From the NCBI RefSeq assembly GCF_009728145.1, contig NZ_WOCA01000001.1, positions 1 through 64,000 of the forward strand: a stretch of DNA of 64,000 bases. Reading direction: 5' to 3'. Of this stretch, positions 37,263-46,348 are shown piece by piece. Both the position numbers and the translations under genes were made by a program. The first letter of the stretch is position 1. Each line of letters opens with the position of its first letter. The notes below the pieces were generated by a model. That model saw only the letters and a list, made by a program, of their open reading frames with translations, was not told the origin of the DNA and made no database searches. The DNA is from Ornithinibacillus caprae (GTDB taxonomy: Bacteria; Bacillota; Bacilli; Bacillales; Amphibacillaceae).

Positions 37263-38363
37263 ATGAAAGAACGTTTAGAAAGATTAACGAATTGGCTGAA
37301 CAGCGAAAATATTGAGGCTGCATTTTTAAATTCAACGGAAAACGTATATTATCTATCAAACTTCTATACGGATCCACATGAACGTTTAATGGGTATTTTT
37401 ATATTCCAACAGGCTCAACCATTTTTTGTTCTTCCTGCGATGGAGGTAAACCAATTAAAAGCTGCAGGTTGGGAATACGAAATAGTTGGATATTCTGATC
37501 ATGAAAATCCGTGGGATATGATTCGTGCTTCGATTGAAGAAAGACAACTTGAAAATGCTGAAAACGTAGCTCTCGAAAAAGAAATCCTTTCTTATGGACG
37601 TAGTGAGGCATTTTTAAACTTCTTCCCAGATGCAAACGTAATTTCTGTGGAGGATAAATTAAATGAAATGCGTGTTGTAAAGGATGAAAATGAGATTGAA
37701 GTCATCAAACGTGCTACGGAAATGGCAGACTTCGGTGTACAGGTTGGTGTCGATGCACTCACAGAAGGTATTACCGAAATGGAGGTACTAGCAAAAATAG
37801 AGTTTGAGCTGAAGAAAAAAGGAATTCGAGAGATGTCGTTTTCAACGATGGTATTATTCGGAGAGAAAGCTGGTGATCCACATGGAAATCCAGGAGACCG
37901 AAAATTGAAAGCTGGAGATCTTGTGCTTTTTGATTTAGGTGTTGTTCTTGATGGATATTGCTCAGATATCACACGAACTGTTGCATTTAAATCTGTAACT
38001 GAAAAGCAAAAAGAAATCTATCATACCGTTCTTAAAGCTCAGATGGCTGCCTTAGAAGCAAGTAAGCCTGGTACAAGGATCGGTGATTTAGATACGATTG
38101 CTCGCGATATTATAACAGAAGCGGGATATGGTGAATACTTTCCTCACCGAATTGGACACGGAATGGGAATTAATGTACATGAATTCCCATCCATGAGTCA
38201 TCTCAATGACGGGATTCTTAAAGAGGGGAATGTTTATACCATTGAACCAGGAATTTATCTTCCTGGTATTGGAGGAGTTCGAATTGAAGATGATGTGCTC
38301 ATTACCAAAGATGGGTATGAAACGCTAACTAAATTTCCAAAAGAACTTCAGGTTATAGAATAA
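37263..38363 (+). CDS. M24 family Xaa-Pro dipeptidase
   Basis: A 366-aa metallopeptidase of the creatinase/prolidase type. An N-terminal creatinase-like domain (about residues 1-130) is followed by the pita-bread catalytic domain. Metal ligands are visible in LFDLGVVLDGYCSDITR (two Asp), FPHRIGHGMGINVHE (His), and YTIEPGIY and RIEDDV (two Glu). It likely cleaves Xaa-Pro dipeptides in the cytosol, releasing proline. It forms a two-gene operon with the symporter. The ATG follows AAGGAGAGTGTAGGC. Confidence 0.9.
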   Translation: MKERLERLTNWLNSENIEAAFLNSTENVYYLSNFYTDPHERLMGIFIFQQAQPFFVLPAMEVNQLKAAGWEYEIVGYSDHENPWDMIRASIEERQLENAENVALEKEILSYGRSEAFLNFFPDANVISVEDKLNEMRVVKDENEIEVIKRATEMADFGVQVGVDALTEGITEMEVLAKIEFELKKKGIREMSFSTMVLFGEKAGDPHGNPGDRKLKAGDLVLFDLGVVLDGYCSDITRTVAFKSVTEKQKEIYHTVLKAQMAALEASKPGTRIGDLDTIARDIITEAGYGEYFPHRIGHGMGINVHEFPSMSHLNDGILKEGNVYTIEPGIYLPGIGGVRIEDDVLITKDGYETLTKFPKELQVIE

Positions 38364-38371
38364 TATAGGTG

Positions 38372-38403
38372 AAAAAGCCAACCGAATTTTGGTTGGCTTT
38401 TTT
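38372..38403 (+). terminator. Terminator of the symporter-peptidase operon
   Basis: The stem aaaaagccaacc / ggttggcttttt with a 7-nt loop and T-run. Confidence 0.92.
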
Positions 38404-38674
38404 GTGTGTAAATAACAATGAGGAATTTTAACTTACTAAGCGTATTTTATACCTTATATATGTTGTGTAGCGCAAGTATGACTAGGTGTTGTCAACACAA
38501 AGATACACTGGGTATTGTGGTGTTTGTTAAAAACCATCCATAAGTTTAGAAAATGGCCAATAGAATGGAAATAGTAAAGGATGGAAATAAAGGTGACCCA
38601 TCCTTTTTCGGTTATTCTGGGATTCCCAAAAGCTTCGATTGTAAATATTTCCTAATAGGTGGTTAGAAAACCAA
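38404..38674. other. Intergenic stretch at the start of the accessory segment
   Basis: No gene is supported. A short hairpin gtgttgtcaacac lies near 38486, and a stem aaggatgg / cccatcctt with a following T-run lies at about 38576-38613, possibly a terminator. The sequence is not shared with the conserved neighbours. Confidence 0.5.
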
Positions 38675-40096
38675 TTAATACCATTCGATAGAATCAATAA
38701 ACATTTCTAATCTTTCCATATATACACCACCATTATAATCATTACGGTCAGCGTGTTTTTGCAGATAATACCACTCACCCGAAATTTCAAATAGTTGAAA
38801 ATGACCATCGATAAATTCTCCATCCATTCCACTTTGATAGGAAAAATGGTAAGGTTCATCTCCATCAAGGTCTTGATAATATGAAAGGTCGATGTTCAGT
38901 GCTTCAAACATGATTTCTTTTCCTTTCTCAAGAGGAAATCCATCCTTTAGCTTACCAAATGAGTAAAAGCTATTTTCTGAAACATTTGGTTCTGTAAAAC
39001 GCCATTCTGTAAAATATTCGTGGTCTATTCGTTGAATGTCAGTATTGCTAGGAAGATAACTACTCATACCTAATTCATTGTTTCCATACAACTCCACATC
39101 AATTTGCTGTACTCCAAAGGCACCTACTTTCAAAGCAACGCTTTTTTCAACTGGCCTCTTGTACTCAGGATGAAGAGCACCTTCAGAACCATGAATGGTG
39201 AATGGTGAATCGACAATCTCCATATAAGTAAAGAAGCTCAAAGGCAACGTCCAGCTTTCAACATCATCAAGAGGCAATTCAGAAGTATAGATCATCGGAT
39301 AGCCAAACAATTCAGAAATATACAGTTCCCTGAACTTGTTGTTGTCTTCATCAAAAAATGCCGATAACTTTGCACCCTCTATATCAAATGGAAATACATT
39401 CGGGTAGGGAAATGGTATCTCATGATCCATTGTAATGGAGCTTACAAATAATTCTACTGGAATAGAAATTTCTTCTGCTTTGGTAAGATTAGCAGATAAT
39501 TCTTGGAGTTGAGCATCAAATACTTCTTGGGAGTAATCTTCAGTAAAAAGTACGAGATTCATTCGTTCCCCTTGACTACCAATCATTTGAATGGAATGTT
39601 TTTGTTCGCCTTCTTCTTCTTCGATCGTCCAACCATCTGGAAGATAAACTGCTAACATTTCATTAAAAATCCTTTTGGATTTCATCGCATTTATGTCGGA
39701 TAAGTCAAAGGAAGGTCTGTTAAGTACTTTATGCAATAGATTCAAGTTTTCTTCATTTGAATGTTCTTCCGTACTTTCTTCATTCTGCTGTGAATCAATA
39801 TTTTCTTGTTCGATGATCTCCGCATTCCTTCCCTCATCTCTATCCCCTTCTAATTTATCGGTACTAAGGAATAACAACCCAGCAATTCCAGCAACAACTA
39901 CAGCAGCAGAACTACCAACGACTTTTTGAAGAAATTTACGACGCTTTGAACCCATTTTTGACAAATCAGCTCGATCGTTTAACCCATCTTGAAACACAAG
40001 AAGACTTTTATCACGTGCTTCTTTGGAAGCTTTCATTTTTTTCTTGTTCATCAGTAAGTAGAATAACTTATCATCTTTTTGTTTACGCTCATTCAT
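38675..40096 (-). CDS. Probable membrane anti-sigma factor (partner of the ECF sigma at 40096-40647)
   Basis: A 473-aa single-pass protein. The first ~55 residues are charged and cytoplasmic, a membrane helix lies at about residues 65-82 (VVGSSAAVVVAGIAGLLFL), and the rest is a large acidic extracytoplasmic domain. This arrangement, and translational coupling to the ECF sigma gene (TGATG overlap, GGAGGTG inside the upstream gene), indicate an anti-sigma factor. The exported part contains AVYLPDGWTIEEEEGE, echoed in the 13116-13637 protein. No known ligand-binding domain was recognised. I chose the ATG at 40096 after GGAGGTGAGTAGTTG. Confidence 0.72.
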   Translation of the reverse strand: MNERKQKDDKLFYLLMNKKKMKASKEARDKSLLVFQDGLNDRADLSKMGSKRRKFLQKVVGSSAAVVVAGIAGLLFLSTDKLEGDRDEGRNAEIIEQENIDSQQNEESTEEHSNEENLNLLHKVLNRPSFDLSDINAMKSKRIFNEMLAVYLPDGWTIEEEEGEQKHSIQMIGSQGERMNLVLFTEDYSQEVFDAQLQELSANLTKAEEISIPVELFVSSITMDHEIPFPYPNVFPFDIEGAKLSAFFDEDNNKFRELYISELFGYPMIYTSELPLDDVESWTLPLSFFTYMEIVDSPFTIHGSEGALHPEYKRPVEKSVALKVGAFGVQQIDVELYGNNELGMSSYLPSNTDIQRIDHEYFTEWRFTEPNVSENSFYSFGKLKDGFPLEKGKEIMFEALNIDLSYYQDLDGDEPYHFSYQSGMDGEFIDGHFQLFEISGEWYYLQKHADRNDYNGGVYMERLEMFIDSIEWY

Positions 40097-40647
40097 CAAC
40101 TACTCACCTCCAGATTGATTTGTTCAGAGAGTGCCTTTCTTGCACGGTTTTGCAAAGCTTTCACAGAAAGGATTGTTTTCCCCATAATTTCAGCTGTTTC
40201 CTTAATAGAAAAGTCCTCAATAAACCTCAAATGCAGAACAGTTTGATAGTGTTTTGGAAGTTTATCAAGTGTTTGCATCACTTCATCTATATGTAAATTT
40301 CTGAGGACTGTTTTTTCAGCAGATTCATCCTTACCAGCTATACACTCCATAAAGTTTTGATCCATTGTTATGGGATATTGTCTTTTATTATTCTTTCGAT
40401 AATAATCAATCACGACGTTTCGGGCAATTTTAAAAATCCACGTCTTAAAAGATGATTTTCCTTCGAATTGGTGAAGTTGTCTTGCTGTTTTAAAGAAAAC
40501 ATCCTGCAACAGTTCCTCTGAATCGTGATAGCTATTCGTCTGTATGAAAATATAATAGAAAATATGATCGACATATCGACTGTGCAATTCCTGAATAGCC
40601 AGTTGATCACCTCTAAGAATCTCACGTATGAGTTCGTGATCGTTCAT
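40096..40647 (-). CDS. RNA polymerase ECF-type sigma factor (first pair)
   Basis: A 183-aa extracytoplasmic-function sigma factor. The region 2 core is YHDSEELLQDVFFKTARQL with FKTWIFKIARNVVIDYYRK, which reads the -10 element. Region 4 is LPKHYQTVLHLRFIEDFSIKETAEIMGKTILSVKALQNRARKAL, which reads the -35. The start has a perfect ribosome site (AGGAGG). The downstream membrane protein gene is coupled and probably encodes its inhibitor. It resembles SigX/SigW-class factors in size, but I do not equate it with a B. subtilis factor. Confidence 0.9.
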   Translation of the reverse strand: MNDHELIREILRGDQLAIQELHSRYVDHIFYYIFIQTNSYHDSEELLQDVFFKTARQLHQFEGKSSFKTWIFKIARNVVIDYYRKNNKRQYPITMDQNFMECIAGKDESAEKTVLRNLHIDEVMQTLDKLPKHYQTVLHLRFIEDFSIKETAEIMGKTILSVKALQNRARKALSEQINLEVSS

Positions 40648-40929
40648 TTATCTTCCTCCTATTCCTATCTCTTAATTATAGACGATAGGTTATCAAAAAA
40701 GATTCTCATAAATCATTTTTTTTAGAACATTTAAGCAAATGCTATTATCAAAAAAAAATTTTATTCTCGCAAGATAACTATGTAGATTCTACAACTAATT
40801 TCCCGGTTAAATTAAGTACTGCAAATTCCTTTTATTTCCACCATACTTGTCTTTCTATTATGAAACAACATTTTTTTGCGCATTTTTTATTAGTAATTTA
40901 ATTTTAAGATAAGTTTGAACATTTAGTAT
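40648..40929. other. AT-rich intergenic stretch upstream of the first ECF gene
   Basis: On the minus strand, about 20 bp before the sigma gene's ribosome site, CGTCTATAAT occurs and could be an ECF -10 (CGTC) or a sigma-A -10; the matching -35 is weak (TGAGAATC). Nothing else was recognised. Confidence 0.4.
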
Positions 40930-41271
40930 GTGAAAAGAATATTTGTAAAAGAATCGGAAGAGTTAGCAAATGAATTCATTCCAGAGTTTAGTTCTATACA
41001 TGAATGGATAAATCATACGATAAATTCTTTAGAAGAAGAGAATGAAATGTCTATAAATGCTGCAACACAATTTGATTTTGAAACGCATGTAGCTGGAAAT
41101 ATAAGTGTTTACTCGAGATATTTTGCTAACAATAGCAATAATTAGGTTGTAAAAGAAGAATTAGAAAAAATTGGTGAAACGACAATGGAGATTTTTGAAA
41201 CTATGGCTGATGAAGAACGTAGATATAAATTTTTTGATCAGATATTAAAAATAGAATCGCTTAATAGTTAA
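40930..41271 (+). pseudogene. Decayed small gene with an in-frame amber codon
   Basis: From a GTG at 40930 the frame reads 71 codons to a TAG (41143-41145), then stays open for another 41 codons to a TAA ending at 41271. Both halves look alike: acidic, helical, of the same composition, ending KFFDQILKIESLNS. No ribosome site precedes the GTG, and a stop lies just upstream, so the true 5' end may also be lost. I do not recognise the protein. It lies directly beside an IS256-type element, consistent with decay. Confidence 0.5.
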
Positions 41272-41303
41272 GTGGTTACCTTGTAATTTTGGGAGTGTAA
41301 TAT

Positions 41304-41355
41304 AAACTGTGTAAGTAAGAAATGCGTACGGTTTCTTACTTACACAGTTTTTTTT
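41304..41355 (+). terminator. Strong hairpin at the left end of the IS256-type element
   Basis: A 19-bp perfect stem (arms at 41304-41322 and 41332-41350) with a 9-nt loop is followed by eight T residues in all. Its left arm contains the terminal repeat of the IS. Confidence 0.85.
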
Positions 41356-42640
41356 ATTTGGTAAAACAATAAATATAAAGCTAAAGGAGTGTTTTAAGTG
41401 GGGAAGCTAAAAAGAGATCCTGACTCCGTAGAATTAGCTAACAAGATTATTGAACAGTATCAACCTAAGTTCTGTAGAGGATATGCAAAATGCATTAAAA
41501 GACACATTTGGTCTGATGTTTGAATCGATGGTTAAAAGTTGAAATGAATTACCATTTGGGCTATGAATTAAATGATAAGGAAGAAAAAGAAACTAGCAAT
41601 AGAAGAAATGGATATGGCAAGAAAACCGTTAAAACTAGTACTGGAGATGTTGAAATAGAAGTTCCTCGTGATCGTGATGGTTCTTTTGAAACGCAACTTA
41701 TTCCCAAGCGACAAAAAGATGTTTCTGCGATCGAAGACAAAGTAATGAGTATGTATGCCAGAGGTATGTCTCAACGAACATTTCCTCCGCAATAGAGGAT
41801 ATCTATGGCTTCTCTGTATCTTATGAAATGATATCCAATATTACTGATAATGTATTACCAGAATTAGAAGATTGGCAAAGCAGTCCTTTAAGTAATTGTT
41901 ACACTTTTGTGTTTGTAGATTGTATGTTTACAACCATCAGAAACCAATATGAAACTAAAAAGTATGCCGTATATACGATCTTAGGATACACCATGGAAGG
42001 AAATAAAGAATCCTTGGCTTATGGTTGAATGAAACAGAAAGTAAGCACAAATGGATGCAAATCTTTGACGAAATCAAAGCTAGAGGAGTAGAAGACATCT
42101 TCTTTTTATCTATGGATGGAGTATCTGGTCTTGAAGATGGAGCTCGTGCGATCTTCCCTGATATTATCGTGAATCGATGCATTGTTCATTTAATTCGTAA
42201 TTCCATAAAATACGTACCTAGTAAAGACTATAAAGCATTTACAAAATCGCTCAGAAAAGTATATGGAGCACATGAAGGCTTGCTATACTGCTTTTGAATC
42301 CTTTAAACAACAATGGTCTGCCTATCCTGGTGCCATAGATGTATGGATTCGGAATTTTGATCACGTTGAACAGCTTTTTGATTACGGAAGTGCAGTACGA
42401 AAAATCATGTACACTACCAATGCGATAGAAAGTATACACTCCAGTTTCCGCAAAGTCACAAAAAAAGGAGCATTCCCAGACGAGAACGCTCTCTTAAAGG
42501 TTCTATTCCTACGAGTAAAAGAATTAGAAACAAAATGGGAAGGTGGGCATATACGGGATTGGTCTCTGGCTATGAATCAGTTATTAGTTGATGACCGATT
42601 GAAGGATAAAGTGCTTAAGTATATTTGAACTTACACACTT
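41305..42640 (+). mobile_element. IS256-family insertion sequence, degenerate
   Basis: The element is bounded by imperfect terminal inverted repeats: aactgtgtaagt (41305-41316) and acttacacactt (42629-42640), 11 of 12 matching. Inside is one IS256-type transposase gene broken by several frameshifts. The left end is also part of a near-perfect 19-bp hairpin (41304-41322 with 41332-41350) followed by T residues, which would block transcription entering the element. No target duplication was confidently found. Confidence 0.8.
41398..42628 (+). pseudogene. IS256-family transposase, multiply frameshifted
   Basis: Fragments in different frames line up as one IS256 transposase: an N terminus with ANKIIEQYQPK, then EDMQNALKDTFG, then NYHLGYELNDKEEKETSNRRNGYGKKTVKTS to MYARGMSQR, then IEDIYGFSVSYEMISNITD to GNKESLA, then KHKWMQIFDEIKARGVEDIFF, then TAFESFKQQWS to the stop. 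At least five shifts separate them. The catalytic Asp-Asp-Glu candidates remain (FVDCMF, LSMDGVSGL, NAIESIH), so decay may be recent. A good GGAGTG ribosome site precedes the GTG at 41398. No functional protein is expected. Confidence 0.85.
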
Positions 42641-42646
42641 TACTTG

Positions 42647-43576
42647 ACAAGCCTATTTATCGATTCTTACTAAGAGTATTTCGCTTACGGCAGCGCTTTT
42701 CTTTTTGTTCTTTTTTTAACATAGTCAAGAGTTTCTTAGCGTTGGCCTTGTCGCATTGTACGTATACATTCGTTTATCTTTTTCTTACTTCACATACTAC
42801 GTGTAAGGATTGATCTTTAATCTCACGAATGGCTTGGATAAACCCTTCACTACTGAACCAACTGTCCACGAGCACATACTTTTCCCTAAACCCATGTTTC
42901 ACCGTACGTTTGATCATAGTTAACGCATTAGTGATTTTATCAACTTTGCATTCCTTGCGGCGTTTCGCTCCGTGCGTACGAGGATCACATACCTTTTTAT
43001 ATTGTTTTTTCCGTTCCTTTGCTTTAACCGTTTCTCCATGTGCAAACTGAAGTCTAAAGGATTGAATCTTTTCCCGTCAAAGAACCCTAATGTTATATTT
43101 TTGAATCCTAGATTGCTTTCTTTCTTATTACCCACATGATCGTGCACCATCGAGACATTTTCAATCTTTTTACCCACGCGAATATCCGTGGTATCATCAA
43201 CAATTAGCGCAGAGTTGTCAGAGACTTCCTTTTGAGGCTTGGCCAAGTATTTAAATTTTCTTACCAACGCCGAGTAACTGGCTTCCCCAGGACATCTTTT
43301 CATTATTTTTCATTCGGTAGCTGGCATCTTTTTTCATTGTTGTGACATTCTCAAATTGACTCCGATAGAGAGCGGGACACTGTTTAGCAACATCAATGGG
43401 AACATGATTATGAGCGCAAGAATTTCTGTCGCACTATATCCATCTTCCTTCTTGAATTTAATCTGATGACACAGTGATTTTAATTTGAAGGATTTCATCA
43501 CATTACCTATAATCGTAGTAATGGAATAACCATGAGTTTTGAGTACATTTTGAATTTCGTTTACATTTTTCCGCAT
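42647..43576 (-). pseudogene. IS4-type transposase remnant, truncated and frameshifted
   Basis: On the minus strand the gene starts at ATG 43576 (GAGGTG upstream; MRKNVNEIQNVLKTHGYS). It continues in another frame as YRSQFENVTTMKKDASYRM, then LIVDDTTDIRVGKKIENVSMVHDHV and DGKRFNPLDFSLH, then VLVDSWFSSEGFIQAI. These are typical parts of an IS4-group DDE transposase (the VDDT and DSWFSS Asp residues are the catalytic candidates). The C-terminal third is missing: similarity stops a few bases from the right end of the IS256-type element. Confidence 0.75.
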
Positions 43577-43621
43577 GATAACACCTCGTTTTTGGTTGAT
43601 TTGAAGTTGTATCTTAATCAT

Positions 43622-43928
43622 ACCAAAAACCCTGTGTTCTTGCGGTTTTTTGCGTTTTTTTGTAAACTATTTATGCTTATTTTAGTGGTTTTATTGGGTG
43701 CGAAACATAAGTTAAATGTAGAAGATATACGGGAATGCACTGAGAGAAATTTGTTATAATCCCCTTTTAACCAATTTTGTATAAATTTTTATTACAATAA
43801 GTGTAGAAAATGTTGATCATCTATATGAGAATATATCTTGTTTAAATACTTATCCATTTTGTTCCAAATTCAAATTTGTAGCTGAAAATGTTTATTTCAT
43901 ATATATATTCTATCATCTCAGTATAAAT
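43622..43928. other. Intergenic stretch beyond the IS4 remnant
   Basis: AT-rich, with no supported gene. Short frames lack ribosome sites. It may include the outer end of the IS4-type element, but no terminal repeat pair could be identified because the other end is lost. Confidence 0.4.
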
Positions 43929-43962
43929 AAAAGTACTATCTTTTTAGATAGCACTTTTTAAA
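43929..43962 (-). terminator. Terminator of the secreted-protein gene
   Basis: The stem aaagtactatct / agatagcacttt (one mismatch) with a T-rich loop; on the minus strand it is followed by a TTTATTTAT tract. Confidence 0.7.
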
Positions 43963-43999
43963 GAGGAAAATATAATACTTTTGATCTTCTATCTTGTCA

Positions 44000-44578
44000 T
44001 TAATCGTACCATTCTGTGTAAACACTTCTACTCGGATAAGTTAATTTACGTAAAAAAAGCTCAGATTTACCATTACTTCCATCATTCAACCCTCTTACAC
44101 TTACTTCCCATCTTCTATGTTCTTTAATTTCTATCTGTTTAACTAAATAACTAGAAAAAGTGTCTTGTTCTCTTAACTGAAATACGTAGGGAATAGCTAA
44201 CGATGAAGGGAAATGATCTATAAAGATATCTATTCTAATATCTCCCCCCGTTGAATGAAATATATGGGATTCGTTTGTAAAAAGACTTCCACCAATATAG
44301 TCCCACTGCCCATTTGGAGGTGTTGAATTAATACCAATCGATTTACTATTAAACTCATTGTTATTATTGTCTGTAACCTTGTTGGCAGTAATTTCTACTC
44401 CATTATCCAATACAAACGTTTTTCCATCTTCTAGAATTACTTTTTCACCTGTCTTTACAAAAACTTTATCATCTTCAGGGTCATGGTTGTTTAATTCATC
44501 AGCTGAAACTTTTAACCCTTCTAAAGATACTACAAAAAATCCGATAAGAAATAATCCTAGTAGCCACTTTTTCATCAT
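44000..44578 (-). CDS. Secreted protein of unknown function (192 aa)
   Basis: I do not recognise the family. The N terminus MMKKWLLGLFLIGFFVVSLEG is a clear signal peptide with a cleavage candidate near VSADE. The mature part is about 165 aa, without Cys, and probably beta-rich (IEIKEHRRWEVSVRGL, RIDIFIDHF). GGGAGGA precedes the start. It lies downstream of the second ECF sigma/anti-sigma pair on the same strand, 122 bp away. It may be controlled by that system, or be a separate exported product (inference). Confidence 0.72.
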   Translation of the reverse strand: MMKKWLLGLFLIGFFVVSLEGLKVSADELNNHDPEDDKVFVKTGEKVILEDGKTFVLDNGVEITANKVTDNNNNEFNSKSIGINSTPPNGQWDYIGGSLFTNESHIFHSTGGDIRIDIFIDHFPSSLAIPYVFQLREQDTFSSYLVKQIEIKEHRRWEVSVRGLNDGSNGKSELFLRKLTYPSRSVYTEWYD

Positions 44579-44700
44579 CCATATTCCTCCCTGTTATATA
44601 TTTTCATTATATAGACGGTTCCGTGTTAAAAATAGTTCCCTTTGATGATAATTTAATTGGTAATTTTCTGATTCCTAACAAGGAGGATTATTATCGTAGT

Positions 44701-45774
44701 TTAATTTATCTTTTTTCCATCTTTACTGTATATATAAAGTTGATATGAATCTTTTTCTATCACTGGAGGAACATTAGTTGAGTTAAAGTAATCTCCAATT
44801 ACATTTTGAAGATAAATTCCATGTTCCTCTTCGGATGAACTTACAGAAGTTTTGATTTCAAATATAAGAGGGTCTTCTTTATAAGAAAATCCAGTAACTT
44901 TATACATTTCATTCCCTGTTAACATACCTGCAAGACCTCCAATCTTCTTGTCTAAATCTGTTAATGGCTTGAGTGTTGATCCATCATTTCCTACAGATAC
45001 TTCAGGACCGGATACAGTTACATGGAACTCATATTCTTTGAAATCTGTATGATCCAGTAATTCTTTTTTTATAGATTGAGCATATTCTTGTAATTCTTTT
45101 TCATTGTTAATAGAAGCATTAACGGTAACTGAAATATATTTATCTAGTGGTTCTACAAAGACATGTTCTATGTCAATATTTAGTTCAGATACTAATCCTT
45201 TAATTTCCTGTTCCATATTCTCTTTCTCCGTTTGTTGAGCATTTGTAATGTGATAGGATGCCTGGTCATCTTGTTGTTGCACATTGACTGTAAATGAATC
45301 ATACTGATTGTTGTGTAGGAATCTTTCTACTGTTATTCTAATATCGTCCATAATAGAATATTGATAATTCGATGTCCCGCCTAGAGAAATGAGTATTTCT
45401 TTTCCAGAGAAAACAGGGACGCTTATGTCGATATTATCGGTGTAATAATCTTTTTCTTCTAATTCATCGATTATTTGTTCAGGCAACGGTTTAAGATTAA
45501 ACATACTTGAAATGAATGGTACTTCTGAAGCATATACTAACATCGTTTTTGATTGTAACAGTGTAGTGAGTAATAAAATAAAAACAATTGCTCCAGCACC
45601 TAGGGTATATAGAATTTTTTTATTTTTGAATATCTGGACAAAAGATAAACGTATTTTTTTATTCACTTGCTCACCTCTATTCTTTGTTGCAGATTCAACG
45701 CCTGATTGTATATAGGAATCTAATTGCTTGGGGACTTCAATTTTATTAATCTCTGATTTGACATTATTTTTCAT
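44701..45774 (-). CDS. Probable membrane anti-sigma factor (second pair; DUF4030-like)
   Basis: A 357-aa single-pass protein. About 60 cytoplasmic residues contain EINKIEVPKQLDSYIQSGVESA, a start common to Gram-positive anti-sigma partners (DUF4179/DUF4030 type). The membrane helix lies at about residues 55-75. The exported part looks like two related domains with the pattern (I/V)-x-V-x-V (about 155-225 and 195-265), and it is rich in Glu and Asp. I chose the ATG at 45774, with GGAAGGA upstream; it overlaps the end of the sigma gene by 11 bp. Domain naming is from memory and not searched. Confidence 0.72.
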   Translation of the reverse strand: MKNNVKSEINKIEVPKQLDSYIQSGVESATKNRGEQVNKKIRLSFVQIFKNKKILYTLGAGAIVFILLLTTLLQSKTMLVYASEVPFISSMFNLKPLPEQIIDELEEKDYYTDNIDISVPVFSGKEILISLGGTSNYQYSIMDDIRITVERFLHNNQYDSFTVNVQQQDDQASYHITNAQQTEKENMEQEIKGLVSELNIDIEHVFVEPLDKYISVTVNASINNEKELQEYAQSIKKELLDHTDFKEYEFHVTVSGPEVSVGNDGSTLKPLTDLDKKIGGLAGMLTGNEMYKVTGFSYKEDPLIFEIKTSVSSSEEEHGIYLQNVIGDYFNSTNVPPVIEKDSYQLYIYSKDGKKIN

Positions 45775-46294
45775 AGTAATCCTTCCTTTCCGCATTATTT
45801 CTTAACTTTTCTAATGAACGGTAATATAAGGACTTTACAGATCCTGATGGTAATTCCATGGTTTCTGATATTTGTTTAAAGGTGTAATCGAAATAAAATT
45901 TCAGAATGATAACTGTTTTTTCCTTATGATTTAATGTCGATAGGAGTTGTTCTATTGAAATATTTAGTGGGACGTCTTCATTTACATAAGATAAGTTTTC
46001 TAAATGATTAGTTTCATAATGGACTGTATGTTTCTTTGATTTTAATATATTTAACGCACAGTTTATCGTTATTCTGATAATCCAAGTTTTAAAAAATTTT
46101 GGTTTTTTTAAAGTCGATATATTTTTAAATGCACAATAAGCTGTCTCTTGTATAACATCTAAGGAATCTTCCTTGTTTTTCGTATATACAAATGCAACCC
46201 TATATAGCTGATGTTTATATAGTTGAAATAACTCTAAAAAAGATTCTACATCTCCACTCTGAGCTTTGATTACTAGTTTTCTAATTTGTATCAC
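45764..46294 (-). CDS. RNA polymerase ECF-type sigma factor (second pair)
   Basis: A 176-aa ECF sigma factor. Region 2 holds KNKEDSLDVIQETAYCAFKNI and FKTWIIRITINCALNIL. Region 4 holds LNHKEKTVIILKFYFDYTFKQISETMELPSGSVKSLYYRSLEKL. The start GTG at 46294 lacks a strong ribosome site, and no nearby ATG is better placed. It is coupled to a membrane anti-sigma gene. It resembles the SigV/SigI-size class; the closest relative was not determined. A candidate ECF promoter lies upstream. Confidence 0.88.
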   Translation of the reverse strand: MIQIRKLVIKAQSGDVESFLELFQLYKHQLYRVAFVYTKNKEDSLDVIQETAYCAFKNISTLKKPKFFKTWIIRITINCALNILKSKKHTVHYETNHLENLSYVNEDVPLNISIEQLLSTLNHKEKTVIILKFYFDYTFKQISETMELPSGSVKSLYYRSLEKLRNNAERKDYYEK

Positions 46295-46320
46295 CCCGTT
46301 TTTAACTGTAACTATATATT

Positions 46321-46348
46321 AGACTGTACATAGCTTTATTAAGTTTCA
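46321..46348 (-). promoter_or_regulatory. Candidate ECF-type autoregulatory promoter of the second sigma gene
   Basis: On the minus strand TGAAAC (46348-46343) is followed 17 bases later by AGTCT (46325-46321), close to the ECF consensus TGAAAC-N16-17-CGTC. It lies about 27 bp before the GTG start. Autoregulation is usual for such operons. Confidence 0.5.

Noticed and set aside
41520-42813. Several separate small genes in the IS256-type region
   Set aside because: Read across frames, the fragments together form one IS256 transposase; the leftover frames have no start signals.
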